A stretch of DNA of 64,000 nt, taken from Stereocaulon alpinum (lineage: Eukaryota; Ascomycota; Lecanoromycetes; Lecanorales; Stereocaulaceae). Every line of letters begins with the position of its first letter. Position 1 is the first letter of the stretch. Where the stretch lies: contig JAEUBA010000028.1 of assembly GCA_018257865.1 (NCBI GenBank), positions 269,202 to 333,201 of the forward strand, in the 5' to 3' direction. This document shows positions 11,353 to 23,030 of the stretch, in pieces. The notes beneath the pieces are model-generated. The model was not told the origin of the DNA. It searched no databases and worked only from the letters and a program-made list of their open reading frames with translations. Position numbers and translations under genes: made by a program.

Positions 11353-11625
11353 CCCGGTCTTCCTGCTTGTTCGTGCTTGCCTCTTGCCTTGATCGGGCTA
11401 CTCACGACCCCACTATCGGGTAAGCCTTCGTTGAAATAATAATAACAAAAGTCTGAAAAATGGACCAAATCCATTGACACGTACAACTGCTAGAACTAAC
11501 TACGTACCTGCAATCCACGCATTACACAATACCTGTGTGTATGACTAATTATAGCTTCCCTTATTTATTCTTCATAAACCCTCTCACCGCCCCCTCTCCT
11601 CCCTTCTTCTTCTTTTCTCCCCACT

Positions 11626-12362
11626 ATGCTACAATCTATACAAGCTCACCCCCCAACACACCGCCCAGATGCCTCCCAAGTACCCGAACGAGGAACCCCC
11701 AACCTGCCCTCCGCCTCCTCCGAACTCGCCAGTCTTAAGATAAGGCTCCATCAATCTATACGCCAGTTCCCTGACTTCCCAGCACCTGGCGTCCTGTTCG
11801 AAGACATCCTCCCTCTCTTCAGCGACCCTGCCCTACACGAAGCCTTCATCCGCGCCCTTGAATTACACATATACACCAATTACGCCGAGGGTGAACGGCC
11901 CGAGGTCATCCTAGGCCTAGAAGCTCGGGGCTTCCTATTCGGCCCCAGTCTCGCTCTACGACTAGGTGCGGGCTTTGTGCCTGTGCGGAAACAGGGCAAG
12001 CTTCCTGGACCCACCGAGACGGCTACCTACCAAAAGGAATACGGGCAAGACTTTTTCCAGATCCAGACAGACGCTATCAAGCCAGGGCAGAAGGTGTTGG
12101 TGGTAGACGATATCATTGCTACTGGTATGAGTCATGTCCTCATTGCTACCTAGGAAACTTACTAATACGAGATATTACCGTAGGTGGATCTGCTGCTGCC
12201 GCTGGATCCCTCGTCAAAAAACTTGACGGGGACCTCCTTGGCTACGTCTTCATCCTCGAACTCGATTTCCTCAAAGGCCGCGACGAGCTGGACGCCCCTG
12301 TCTACACCCTACTTTCAAGCCAGCCAGATGGCCTTGAGAAGAACAGCCTTGAGAAAACGTGA
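11626..12362 (+). CDS. APT1: Adenine phosphoribosyltransferase
   Basis: The enzyme converts adenine and PRPP to AMP and pyrophosphate in cytosolic purine salvage. Two exons, 11626-12124 and 12184-12362, are joined by a 59-nt GT-AG intron with a CTAAT-type branch site, giving 225 residues. The PRPP-binding motif VVDDIIATGGSA spans the splice junction (about residues 159-170), which confirms the join. The purine-binding region is seen as ILGLEARGFLFGP (about 95-107), and RKQGKLPG follows. The first 35 residues are Pro/Ser-rich and longer than usual. The start at 11626 is the first in-frame ATG, but the core enzyme begins near residue 36. The C-terminus is complete. Confidence 0.95.
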
Positions 12363-13816
12363 ATCACAGCTGCGGTGCTCAATCTTCCCTACACTGCAAC
12401 ATACTCCATATCACGACAGAGCCTTGGCTGGTAGTTCCCTCATGGGTACAACATGAATAACAAGACTTGGTGATCATCAACGGGGATTTTCTAATAGGCC
12501 ACGGCACTACAAATCCAAAGTGACTACTCTGCGGTACTTATCACTTGGCTCACATGGCGCACACAGCCAGTAGTGGCAGATATAAGTTGCTGCCCGGGCA
12601 GCACCTCAACGAAAAGGGCGCCGAGATTCGCTGCAAAACCATTTGGTTCGGGACGGACCCTGATCCTCAAACCATCCAACTCAATCGCGCAGCTGTCATA
12701 AACAACAATCTGTCACCAGTTGCTTGTTGTGGGGTTCAATGTTTATTTTGCCGCCTGGGAAACAAGTGCCTTGTTGGGGTTGCGTATTTGCATCATGCAG
12801 GTGCTCACTACTCAAGAAAGTTTTTCGGTAACCTGGTTCGAGATTTGCCCATGGCCTCTGGGGTATGCACAAGATACGTTGGTACGAGTGTGAGCTAGCA
12901 CAAACCTTAGATAATGCACGATTTTTCGGTATTGAATTAGTCCATTTCTATGCAGTGATGTTGCGCTCCAATAATAAGGTAGGATTGATTGTCACTACCT
13001 GCTGTGCAGTGACCTCATATACCCACCTTATGCTAAGGCACCTTAGTCAATTAACAGGACTAGTGTAGGTAGGTAATCCAAGCGGGACCCTCGAATAACC
13101 TCACAGCTACCTTACACTCTACACTCAGCCTTCTACTAACCCCTCGACTCCATCAAGACCTCAAACACGCTACCAACCTACAGCGCGGACATCCTCGACC
13201 TCCCTATACTACCCTCCACCTCACCCTAATACCTCCCCTACAGATCTCCCTACCGTATCGTCCCCATGCCCCACCAACCCATGTCCCCCCCTCCCCCACA
13301 GAACACCACACGAATCCCCCTACCTCGCCTTAATTCACCTTACCTCAACTCACAACACCTTCCAAACCACCACGAACCACCACTCCAAACCCCCCCTCTC
13401 ACGCCCCCAAAGTCATCCATCAGCCATAAACACCAAACCCCAAACAATCTTCACAAAAGGGGCAAAGCCAGCGAGGAGAGTAGGGGGATAAGCTACTTAA
13501 TTACAGGACCTTTTAAAGGGGGGGGGGGCGAAGAATACAGGAGAGGAAAACGAAGAAATCACAAAGGATGATTAATAGAGGGGTAAGAGCGTATGACTCG
13601 GGCTAGATGCATAATTAACATAGTAGTTCTATGCCACCCCGAATCCCTCACACCAAAGCCTCGAATTCTCGCAAAACAGCACTATTGCATTGCACTACGT
13701 ATCGCGTTCCGCTTGATACACGCTGCTCACGCACAGCACCTCCGCCCGGGGCCGTCTCCCATCCGCCGCTATTGCTACTTTTCCCTCTCCGCTCCTCAAG
13801 ACCCCCACTTCCTACC
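12363..13816. other. Gene-free stretch
   Basis: I see no supportable gene. Two ORFs at 12545-12898 and 12865-13068 begin at non-ATG codons or lack motifs. From about 13090 to 13450 the plus strand is extremely C/A-rich. A run of eleven G residues lies at 13518-13528. The segment next to 13817 should be the 3' region of the minus-strand SMP gene. Confidence 0.45.
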
Positions 13817-14084
13817 TCACGTACGACCTCCACTCTGTCCTCCCCATCCCCATCCGCCTCCGCTTGTCTTACCAGCGTTCCCAGCAGCGGCGGCGGCGGC
13901 GGCGGTGGCATTCGCGTTCGTGGCTCCGGCTGATTGGGCGCGAGAGGCGAAGGTGTTGGAGCCGGTTGGTTTTCCGGAGGTTGCCTTGGGTGGTGTTAGT
14001 GGGAGGGAGGGGAGGGAGGGTGAAGTAGGGTGGAGAAGGACTTACTTGGGTGGATTGGATGCGGGATGCATCGGAGGAGGTCAT
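13817..14084 (-). CDS. Small SMP (seed maturation protein)-domain protein
   Basis: Two exons, complement(13817-13984, 14046-14084), separated by a 61-nt GT-AG intron, give 68 residues. The start region reads MTSSDASRIQSTQ, and exon 2 continues in frame with NTFASRAQSAG and NANA. This DASRIQS...FASRAQSAG...NA pattern is that of fungal SMP-domain proteins (PF04927), which resemble plant LEA/seed maturation proteins and are usually linked to stress. A poly-Ala run (GCC repeats) and a Gly/Trp-rich tail follow. An in-frame ATG five codons upstream (14099) is an alternative start. A 235-codon plus-strand ORF over the same DNA is a shadow caused by the GC-rich repeats. Confidence 0.72.
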
Positions 14085-14943
14085 TTTGCTGTTTGGCATT
14101 TTGGTTTGGGTGGGTGGTTGCTTTGTGTTGGGAGGGTGGATTATTGTTTTGTTGATGGTAGATTTGGATTTTCTGTTTCTGAGAGCTTGTTGGTGGAGTT
14201 GCAGTTGCAGGGTTTTGATTGCTTGTCCCAGGGGAGGAAGGAAGTTGTGGGTTCAGAACGCTTCTCTATATTTGAGCTGAATAGCCAAGCAAAGAAGTAA
14301 GGGGCTCGTGGCTTCTGACGCTGCAGCCTTCCTCTCGGGTGATCTGAGCTCATCGCTGGGGCAAAGGGCTGTAGATTCAGCTCGTGGGTCTTCCATTCGC
14401 TGTGCTCCTACCGCAAATAATGCAGGCAAGGGGAAGTCTTGTCTGATTGGGACACACCAAGTGTCGGTAGCCAGTCATCGTCGCGAACAGTCTGCTGGGA
14501 TTGTGGAAGATAAGAGCAACCTATTGAGCACTGTGTCTGTGAGAGAAGGGGAACCACAAAGGAAACCACGTGAACATCAAACCTGATGGATCATTGGGCA
14601 GACCAGAGGTGTTACCTGCAGAAAGCGGTTGTTGGGAGCAGAGACCGGGCAAAGGGCTAAGGGCCAATCGAAGATTGTACCTGCTGCGGAGAACGTCAGG
14701 CCAATTGGAAAGATGCGGATCTTGACCCTCTGAACCGATCCTCGGTCTTGGGTTGCGTGGAGAGTGAATCCCGGCGGGCTGCACTGTGGGGGGTTCCCAA
14801 TGCAGTGGAAACGAGCAAGGGCCATGAGAAGTACGTAAGTTCTGGTTTTCGGTCTCCCAACACGATCTGCATGGACAGATGTGGCTGTGAAAGCAAGCGG
14901 CATACGCCATGTATCTTTACGGATTCTCCCGCTGAAGATCGGC
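14085..14943. other. Intergenic region, no clear gene
   Basis: A minus-strand ORF of 167 codons with an ATG start (15080 down to 14577) overlaps this stretch but has no recognisable motif and conflicts with the tentative gene at 14944-15594. The part near 14085 should be the promoter of the SMP gene. Confidence 0.35.
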
Positions 14944-15594
14944 CTAATTGTCGACTTGCCCTCTATGTCGTATGCACGTATGTCGCCATTTCCTCGGTGC
15001 CACTTTTCCGTTCCTTTCACTGACTTCAACACCACCTTGTCCTTTACGGTCTTGTCCACTCCCTCCACTGGTGCCCGCATTGTCCGCGGAAGCAGTTATC
15101 TGCTGCTGCTCATTCGACTCTGCTCCAGAAGACTCCTGTCCAGCCACAGCGCCACCTGTCCCAGCATCCTTGCTCAAAGGTGCCTGTGGAATGCCCATTG
15201 TCGGCGATATCATCCAGCCAGCAAGCTGAGCTCATACATTCAACAATAATGATTGGATGAGAGATGAATGTATAGTGAAGGTCATGCATGTCAAAGTTCA
15301 CCTTAGATGACGGCTGGACGCCACAGCATCAGGGCCATTCACTTTGTTCAATACGGTCTGTACGATGTAGACGCGCTCATTGTGCCTGCTAGGCCCATTC
15401 GAGTCTTTGCTGTCTTGGCCTGCTCCTATCGGTTCTGCTGCAGCTGCTTGGGCGGAGATGTTGAATCGTAGTGGTCCACGTTCGGGTACTTTTTGGGTGT
15501 ATTGCTGGTGTCGAAATTGCGTTTCTGCAGCACCAGGGAAGAAAAACCCGGAGCCGTTGATATGGTGTGATATGGTGGGAGACGAAGCATGCAT
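14944..15594 (-). CDS. Tentative small two-exon gene, unknown function
   Basis: I do not recognise the product. Two minus-strand frames with protein-like composition can be joined as complement(14944-15225, 15343-15594). The donor is GTGAAT after codons for VQTVLNK and the acceptor is CTCAG before LAGWMISPTMG. The join is in phase 0 and gives 177 residues. Exon 1 is Ala/Ser/Gly-rich; exon 2 is Gly/Ser/Gln-rich with no hydrophobic segment. The gene model rests only on splice signals and frame. Both ORFs may be chance, and a longer ORF in another frame (14577-15080) competes for the same DNA. Confidence 0.28.
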
Positions 15595-15723
15595 GGGGCT
15601 ATAGTGTGCATGGTATTGCAGATACACATACTAGTATACATATTCACGTCGCAAAGGCTCGGACTCTTTCATCAACAGCCGCGGAGGCTATAAGCACGTT
15701 GGGTATCACGAACAAATAACAAC

Positions 15724-17287
15724 TTAACCCTGTGGTCCTTGTGGGTCCCACCCACACTTCTCAATCAGTGCAGCTGCTTGCTCAGCTGTGTAGCCAATGA
15801 ACACAGGTCCAGTGAATGTCATATGCGCTTTGTCGTCCGCTTGACCACCAGCGCCAGCATCCCTGAAACTAACCCGTGCAGGAGAAGAGCGTTCTGCTAC
15901 CCCTCTAGGTGTAGGCGCAACTTCACTCTCGGTGGGATGTCTGGTTGCTGCTCCGCCAGGGACAGAGATACCCCATGGTCGGCTTGGCGATTCACCAACT
16001 CTTACCTCTTTGAGAGGCCGGTCAAAGTGCCCTTGCCTGTCATCGGTATCCGAGGGTTCTTCTAGAAGAGTTCTATGCAGATCAGGCTCTTCCGGATCCC
16101 CCTTGATATTGTCTGCCCACTTCTCAACCTTCTTGATAGATTCCGAGTCCACCTCGGCACAGTCTTCTCCATCCTCCTTGCTTGGGAGCATAGGCTTATG
16201 CTTCATGCCCAAGCCCTGTATCATGTTGACGAGATTGCCATACTTCGCATCCAGTTGCCGGATGCTCGCAGCATTGCTTTGATACCGCTTGACGCAGATC
16301 TCATGGCTCCTAGGAATCTCATGTTTATGTGTTTCGAAATACTCCGCGACTTCTTCTGGTGACCGCTCATCGAACATCCGGATCGGACACTTCGAGATTG
16401 AGCCTGACACTGATGGAGGTGGGGAGATGCCCCTGCCATGGTCTTCTTCATGAACCGCGCCACCATGGGGATGCTGTTGAGTATGTGGGGGCGTTGGTTG
16501 TGATTCTGGTCTCTGGCTCGCTGGAGCGTCTGTTTGATCGCCATCTTGCTTGCCCAGGTCGGCCAACGAGGCGAACGGGCACATCAAATTTTCTGGATCG
16601 TCTTCACCAACAGCGAGATTACCGGCAGGATGACCGACAACGGGATGACCGGAAGGAAAAGTACCGATGTCAGGCGGTTTCTCTGTAGACTCCTGACTCT
16701 GTCGTCTGCTTGACCTTTGTGTATTGAATCGACGCCATAGAGGTCCGGTGCCACGTGTGAGTGCTTTCCACGCATCAACACCCTCCACGATCGCCATAGC
16801 GTTGTCTTCACCTGACCCACCCATGAACCAGATGGCTTCTTCTTCGCTAGATGTTGAATTGGATTGCCGGCGTTTGGTTCCACCATGCTTTGCCTGCAGC
16901 CATACTGGAGTTCCGTCTTTAGATAGAGGTCCGTCAGCGCGGGTCATGTAGTTGGCCTATAATGTGTAGGCGTATCAGCGAACGCCGATTCTCAGCAAAC
17001 ACGATGGAGATGGGTAGATGGAATCATGCTCAGAGAAATAGGTGTCTTATCAATCACCGCCATGCAAAGTGGCTCCAGATCTAGAGCTATGATGTTTCTT
17101 CATACGAAAGGAAAGATACTTGGAGAAAGGGAAGCTTGAGTACCTCTTCTCGGACTCGAGCAAGTCGCTGCTCAAGGTCTGTGTTTCTCCGCGCCAGCTC
17201 TTGCACTTGCTCTAGCAGAGCACCAAATCCTGTCGTCAGCTTCTCCACGAGATTTTCATGGCGTTCTTGATCGTTGAGCTCCATCAT
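15724..17287 (-). CDS. Fungal coiled-coil protein with a Cys/His-rich conserved core
   Basis: Two exons, complement(15724-16956, 17144-17287), with a 187-nt GT-AG intron give 458 residues. Exon 1 (48 residues) is a predicted coiled coil: leucines at heptad spacing in a stretch containing ALLEQVQELARRNTDLEQRL. The middle contains MCPFASLADLG and then CPIRMFDERSPEEVAEYFE followed by HKHEIPRSHEIC, a Cys/His arrangement that could bind a metal. Further on, AKYGNLVNMIQGLG looks conserved-type. The C-terminus has GYTAEQAAALIEKCGW. The rest is polar and low in hydrophobic residues, so the protein is soluble. I know no function. The ATG at 17287 is preferred because it opens the coiled coil; an in-frame codon at 17350 would add 21 residues. 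Confidence 0.75.
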
Positions 17288-18825
17288 CAAGGTACGAGAG
17301 AAGGGTGGAAGAAGGTGGAAGTAGGTAGCGATTGAAGGACTTCCTCGCATTCGATGGCCAAAAAACTGACGGACGCAAAGCCGACATATCTCCGGGACTA
17401 GTCTTAGATGGTGTTCTACTACCTGAAAGTACTTTTAGCCCTAGGCTTGGCATAATTTGTAGGGGATGCGAGCTTTGCCGCTTCAATTTAGACGAATTCT
17501 TACAGATGATTCAAGAGGAATAGCTGTTCTTTGTGGTTGGCAAGGAGCTATCAAATCTCATCACCGAAGAAGAATTCAAGGTACTATTTTTCTTGACAGG
17601 ATAACCCACTCCTAGCATCGGAATCTTGAATTTAGCTTTCTTCCCTCCTTTCCTGGCGACAACCATGTTCAGCCTCAACATCGGACTTGCAATCGGGGAT
17701 CCCAGCTCAAGCAAAATGAGAGATGGGAGCTCACAGGTCCTCGGTCCCTATTCCTTACTACATCGACACGCCAGTCCCTGCACTCAAAGTTGGGACGCTG
17801 CAGCTGGTATGAGACATTGGCAATCCAATAAACAACGGTGAGCTTGTGGTGTATTAGCAGAAATCGGACTCCATATCCATCTTCCTGAAAGTCATTCTCA
17901 CTTAGGAGACTGATTCATCAACGTTGCAACTACCTTTTCCAAGGATGAGAGGAGGGCGACAGTAGTAGCTAATCTCTTGATATAATCACTGAGTTTTGAG
18001 AGGCATTCAAATCAGGTGTAACGATCTTATAGCCTTGTGAAATGACTTCAGTCTCGTCAGCATCTGAAAGTCTTGCCTGACCCGGTCTCATACCCAGACT
18101 TTGTCCTTTCCTCGCGCTTATGTAAACCTAGACTCATTCTAACAGGGACTCAATCCAATACCCTCCAGCAGCCTTCGCTGTCTCCGAACATCACCTAGAA
18201 CCTCAGAGAAGGATGTGGGCAGACAACCCATGCCGCCTTGTTACAATTCTTTCTTAGCTAGAGAAGAGCTTAGGCCAATTGAGCTTGCATATACCCGCCG
18301 CCAGATCTATACTTGGCTCTCGTTAAAGGTTCCTCATGTAGAGTACTAGGGAGAATGTACAATAGGAACAAGACTAAAACGAGCTAGAGGAAAGTATTGG
18401 CGAGAGGCGCAGCAGCCATAATGCATGTCCCAGCTGTCTGGTGCTTAAGTCATGCCGGCCCAAAACTGCGCAATCGGGTGTGTCTGATTGAATGAAGCAA
18501 GATCCCAACGTAGGTGACTCCAACCCTGTTCTTTCTGTGCGTGTCGTGTGGACCGCTTCTGTTATGTAATTTCTGCACGGTAAGCTAGAAGAAGTGATTA
18601 TGTACAAGTCCTCAAAAGCACTCCCCTCATCACGGTCTATATACAGCTCAAACTTCAACATATGTACGATCCTCTCACATAGAGCAGGTAGTGCAATGAG
18701 CGAGCACGGCTCAACTATCTTGCCCCAAATCCAGTTCTTGAAGGCCGTAGCCGTGGCGGCAGCCAAGACCTCCATGTGTTCCTCGAGTATCTTTTGTTCC
18801 GTACGACCAATATGCCATAACATGC
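17288..18825. other. Intergenic stretch; one unexplained ORF next to the rhodopsin gene
   Basis: Most of this stretch shows nothing definite. A 149-codon minus-strand ORF with an ATG (18823 down to 18374) begins three bases after the stop codon of the rhodopsin-domain gene. It has no recognised motif and may lie in that gene's 3' untranslated region. Confidence 0.35.
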
Positions 18826-20182
18826 CTATACTCGATCTAAAACCTCCTCTTCATGTTCATAGAATCCGCCGTCATTAAGTCTCTTCGACGAGGATTCCGA
18901 CTTCCTTCTTGTATTTTTGTAGCTGTCGTCATTAGGAGGGTAGGCACTGGCCACAGTGATCTCCTTCTTGTCATTAGAGTCTCTTCTCGGTGTAGATACT
19001 GTGGCTTGTACGCTTTCAAGCTCGATTTGACCGAGGCCAGACTTGTCATCGAGCTGTCGTGAGGCCGAGTCACCAGATGTTTTCCGTTTGTAGCGATTCT
19101 GGCTGCTTCGGCCGAAGTAGCGGTTGCTGCTTCGACCACTCTTTCGACCTTCTCGTATGGCTTTGTTGAAAAGAGGGCGCAGGGTAGGGATGGAGGCGGC
19201 TATGATGCCAATATTCACTTCGAGCACGACCCAGATAGCGAGATTGACGAGACCCCAAGTGACGGACCCGTCGCCCGGATTCCGGATGATATTCCTTAGT
19301 AGCACTGTCTTGATGATGGTGCAGATCCCAGTACTGCAATCGTCAGTGGTTTGTTGTGTTTGTGTAGGAGAGATACTCACAAGTATCCCATGCCCATCAA
19401 GAGAAGAATGCCACCCTTGACTTTCTTGCTCATCTGCACGTTCCACATAAACACGATGGGTAGACTTGCGAGTATCCAATCGATCAAAACGGCGACCGCT
19501 AGTGTGATGATTAGAAGGGTACAATGCCGCATGATGAGCAGGAACATACCGCCCTGAAAGGTCCCAATAGCAACTGTGGTCTCGGGGCGCCAGCAAGTTC
19601 CAGGTGTAAGCGGATACCAGAGTCTTTGGACTGGTTGACACTGAGTCACGGTAACAACTGCAGTGGCAATGCCGGTCACTGCGGAAAAGACCGCAATGCC
19701 ATACAAACCCCACCTCCATTTCCAATTTGTCCTGAAGATCCGTAGCAGAAAGAAACAGATGGATATCCTTGTGAACGTGACTGAGAGGATTGACAGCGGC
19801 TGTGCTATAGACTGCCATTTCAGACCCTCGAAGATCTCAGGAACGTACAACGGAGGGCCATTGGCAACGGACGCCACCCTTTGTTGAACCATGATACCAG
19901 TAACCACGAAGCAAGAGATAGAGAATATCTAGGTTTGCTCGGTTAGCGATAAGGTGAGACATGATGACCCACTCAACTGTGACTTACCAAAGCTACAACG
20001 ATGAACAGCTCGTCTAGACCAATGCTCCTGAGGATAAATTGCCGTACATAGAGCCGTGCAAAGACGAGAGCTGTTGCGATGGCAACGAGGACCGCTTCTA
20101 TTATGATGAACGCTGTGTTCCCATATCGGTCTGCATCGATTGGCTGCGGAGGAATTACGGGAGGTGCTGCGGGTGATGCCAT
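18826..20182 (-). CDS. Fungal rhodopsin-domain (PTH11/SAT4-like) seven-helix membrane protein
   Basis: Four exons, complement(18826-19333, 19381-19498, 19550-19928, 19988-20182), with GT-AG introns of 47, 51 and 59 nt give 399 residues. The N-terminal 280 residues carry about seven hydrophobic helices, beginning with AFIIIEAVLVAIATALVFAR then LYVRQFILRSIGLDE, the usual opening of the Fung_rhodopsin family (PF20684). Other family-type pieces are CQPVQRLW...CWRP, the helix ALASLPIVFMW-like segment and YFTGICTIIKT. The last 120 residues are a charged, Ser/Lys-rich cytoplasmic tail. No CFEM domain is present at the N-terminus, so it is not a full PTH11-class receptor. The ligand is unknown. An ORF begins just beyond its stop codon. 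Confidence 0.85.
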
Positions 20183-22485
20183 AATGTCTCACTAGATTGA
20201 TAAGAGCATGAAAACGTCTCTGCTGTGATGCTTTCTTGCAGCTCCGTCTGTCGAGGGTCTCTATGTATCTTCGACGAACAATCGAGTGAGTCTAGAAGAA
20301 CTAGTAGAAGACGGGTGAACAGGCCTAAATTGGAAAGCTCTCGTAAAATTGACGATTGAAGTGTACCCGATCGTGCATGGTATGGTACTGGCCTCATGGT
20401 AGCGACGGGAAGCAATTAAATGGTCGAACTCTCCCGCATCCATGCTACCACGTGTGGAGACGGTAGTGCTGGCACTAAGTCTTAACATATTCGGTCGAAC
20501 CGTTGGGTCTCTTGGGCCTTTGTCTCCGAGGGACGGTCTGTCTCCGAAGTAGCCCGCTTGTAAACTAAGGATGAATAAATTTCGTCTCGATTGGGTCGCG
20601 TCGAGATCGCTACGAATAGCGACAGCCATCAAGGGGTCGGAAGTTGGCTTGCAATTGTGTGCAGGACTCAATGTAGGCCCGCATATGCGTCGTGTTTCAA
20701 TGTATGCAACCAATGGGCGAGAGGTATGTACGTAGCTACAGCGTTGTTTGATGAGGAAATAGTCAAGGCAGCATTCTTCTCCTTCCCATACTGTCCCAGA
20801 CAGTCAACGGAGCGTAGAGATGGTACCTTGCAGGAATCCATGTCGATTTGCTCGGCCCCGCACTTTCAAACAATTCGCAATCGTTGGTCTTTGCATGATG
20901 CTTGTCTTTGAGCGAGGGTGCCAGCCACCAAAGAAGGGGCTAATCTGGCTAAAGAGCGCTAAGTGCCAAGTGCCAAGAGATGTCGTCTAGAAGCATAATG
21001 ATTGGCGCGCTTTTAGTCTGCGGGTAAACATACCCCGCTACACTAAACGATCATTGACGGCACACTCATATACTAAGCCTGGGAATCGGTGTCCAAGCTG
21101 AATAAATTGTAACAAAGGGCTCCCAGCGAACACTGAACGATACTCAATAATGCCACAAGTTGGGTGTTAAAAGGGAAGATACACAGCTTCCTGATCATGA
21201 GGAAGCACTGTGTGCACTGTGACAGCCGCGCTGATTCCTCCCTATTGGGATCTTGACCGACGATGGCTTTTGTTTTCTCTGACGACACTCCTCGGAAGCC
21301 GTCACTACGATCGCCCAACGCCATCAAACTACAAGCTACAAGAATTTAGTAAGCTAGCTAACAATTAAGCAACAACAAGGGCTAGCACACAAATTGTGGG
21401 GTCTAGCGTTACGCCTTGGCTGAAAAATCTCCGAGACATTATGCAGCATTGTTCAATGAGCGTTGGATTCGACTTGAGAGCTGAACCACCATCAACAAAA
21501 CTTTCGACTGTGCGTAATGCTACGCAAGCCTCTTATGTTCTGGATGGGCGCTCAGATCGCTTTTCTTCCAAGGATCAGCAGCCTCCTGTGCAGGAAGAAA
21601 TTCTCCGCGGCCTAGTTTATTTTCAGCCATACCAATTGCGCATTCTTCTACTCTTATGTCTGCGCTTTGACGTTCGACTAGTAGCACAAGTCTCGGCCTT
21701 AGACACCATGCCTTTTCTGACATGATCCGCCTGAGGCTACGATAACAGTGATACTTTGTCTGGCAGCGGCCCACGGCTGCCTCTTCGGAATACGCGTCCG
21801 ACCATTGCGCGGATGTCTCCTTGCTATCACAGGAGAAACTCAGTAGACGCGACTTGTGAATGAGAAACTCGATAGACGGTACTGGTGAATCTCATGCGCT
21901 CCTTTCACATGAGATTCTGGTCTCATTGACCAATGCCCCCTTTCGAAGGAGTAGACGCACACAAGATGCTGGCTGATACCATCACGCTGTTTTCGTATTC
22001 CGGTGTCAAGAATGCTAGCCAAGGCTTGAGAACTTCCTAAAGGACAATGATTCAAGCTAATACTCACGTCAGCAGCCTTTCATTGAGGCACTCTATCGAA
22101 TACCAGACTGACAGTGATAGCTCAGCCCTAGCTTGTTGATCGAAGGATTTTCTCGAACTTCTCGCCACCAAGACTTTGTGTTCACAGACTCCTTTCGGCG
22201 GCATTGTACTTTGTGGAAGCCTACGGGCCTTGGCGACAACATAGAAATAGCGGCCTCCAGACTCAATTTGCTGGTCAGTGATATGTCCGAGTCGTTCTCA
22301 TCACTTGATGCTTTGTTCGAGTGTGATGGGAATGCCTGGAAAACTTTCATCACGGAGGACAAAATGCAATTCGTTTGAAGTTGGCTATTGTGTTGTGAAG
22401 CCCTATTAGAGGTTGTTGTTCCGGAATGTCTTCGTGCTATTGAAACACATGAAACCAGACCTTTTCAACGTATGTCTCTCACACA
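20183..22485. other. Gene-free stretch before the accessory island
   Basis: I see no supportable gene. Several 60-150 codon ORFs on both strands start at non-ATG codons or overlap in conflicting frames, with no motifs. The first few hundred bases should be the promoter of the rhodopsin gene and the last few hundred that of the secreted-protein gene at 22486. Confidence 0.4.
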
Positions 22486-23030
22486 ATGCATATCTATACC
22501 TTTGTCCTTACTACCTTCCTCATGTTGGGCGCTATCAGTCTTGCCGCACCCAGCGCACAACCCACAGAGTACCCGGTCGGAGCCGAAGGTGATGGGGACG
22601 GCTGATCTCAAGACCAATTCAGACCATGGTACTTGACACCCTTCACAATTCCCTCCATCTCTGCTGAAATCTTCTCAGTCCTAATGCAGCAACGGCTACG
22701 CTTGCCAAGCTGTCTTCGGGAAACCCATGCATTCCTTTCAGTAGCTCCATTGATCAAGTAGGTATTAGTTGGACTGATGGTCCTGGTCAATATGCTGCCA
22801 TGGCTCTCATCGCCTACAATGATGCCAAATGTAAGAAACAAGCGCCTTATATCACTTGTCTCACATGGGACAGTCTCCAGGATCTTCCGTTTTGCATTAG
22901 TCAAAGGGCAAACAGTGGCCCCTGGGGATCTGTCAAGTACCAAGGTCGTGATAACATAGCCTCGGTGTCGATGTGGGAGCCTCAACCGACAGCTAAGAGC
23001 CCTAATGACAAGTGCGAATCTAAGGGGTAG
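22486..23030 (+). CDS. Small secreted cysteine-containing protein (effector-like)
   Basis: Two exons, 22486-22588 and 22690-23030, joined across a 101-nt intron (donor GTGATG, acceptor TGCAG), give 147 residues in an unbroken frame. Residues 1-20 form a signal peptide (hydrophobic core FVLTTFLMLGAISLA, cleavage near LAA). The mature part is about 125 residues with five cysteines (contexts NPCIPF, AKCKK, YITCL, PFCIS, DKCES) and no transmembrane helix or known domain. Small size, secretion and cysteines are the general traits of fungal effectors or antimicrobial secreted proteins, but the function is unknown. The stop codon lies within a GGGGTA tandem repeat. The intron is inferred: without it, exon 1 would stop at a TGA after 39 codons. 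Confidence 0.6.

Larger units (their letters stand above)
7936..11625. other. Gene-poor stretch with relic-like duplications
   Basis: No intact gene is supported in these 3.7 kb. The stretch contains a diverged duplication (8159-8364), an ORF interrupted by one TAA (8622-9017), a weaker repeated block around 9900-10100 (shared GAATCGGAAGC), and a 9-bp repeat (11307-11352). Minus-strand frames near 9965-10430 look partly protein-like but are short and shifted against one another, as in decayed sequence. The last 100 bases before 11626 are pyrimidine-rich on the plus strand and suit a fungal promoter. Confidence 0.4.

Noticed and set aside
12545..12898. 117-codon plus-strand ORF downstream of APT1
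   Set aside because: Starts at TTG, no motif, no splice partner found.
13593..14300. 235-codon plus-strand ORF with hydrophobic stretches
   Set aside because: It runs antisense through the spliced SMP-domain gene, its Ala run is the complement of the poly-Ala codons, and it has no recognisable motif.
14577..15080. 167-codon minus-strand ORF with an ATG
   Set aside because: No motif, and it conflicts with the two-exon model at 14944-15594; neither is strong, so it is only mentioned.
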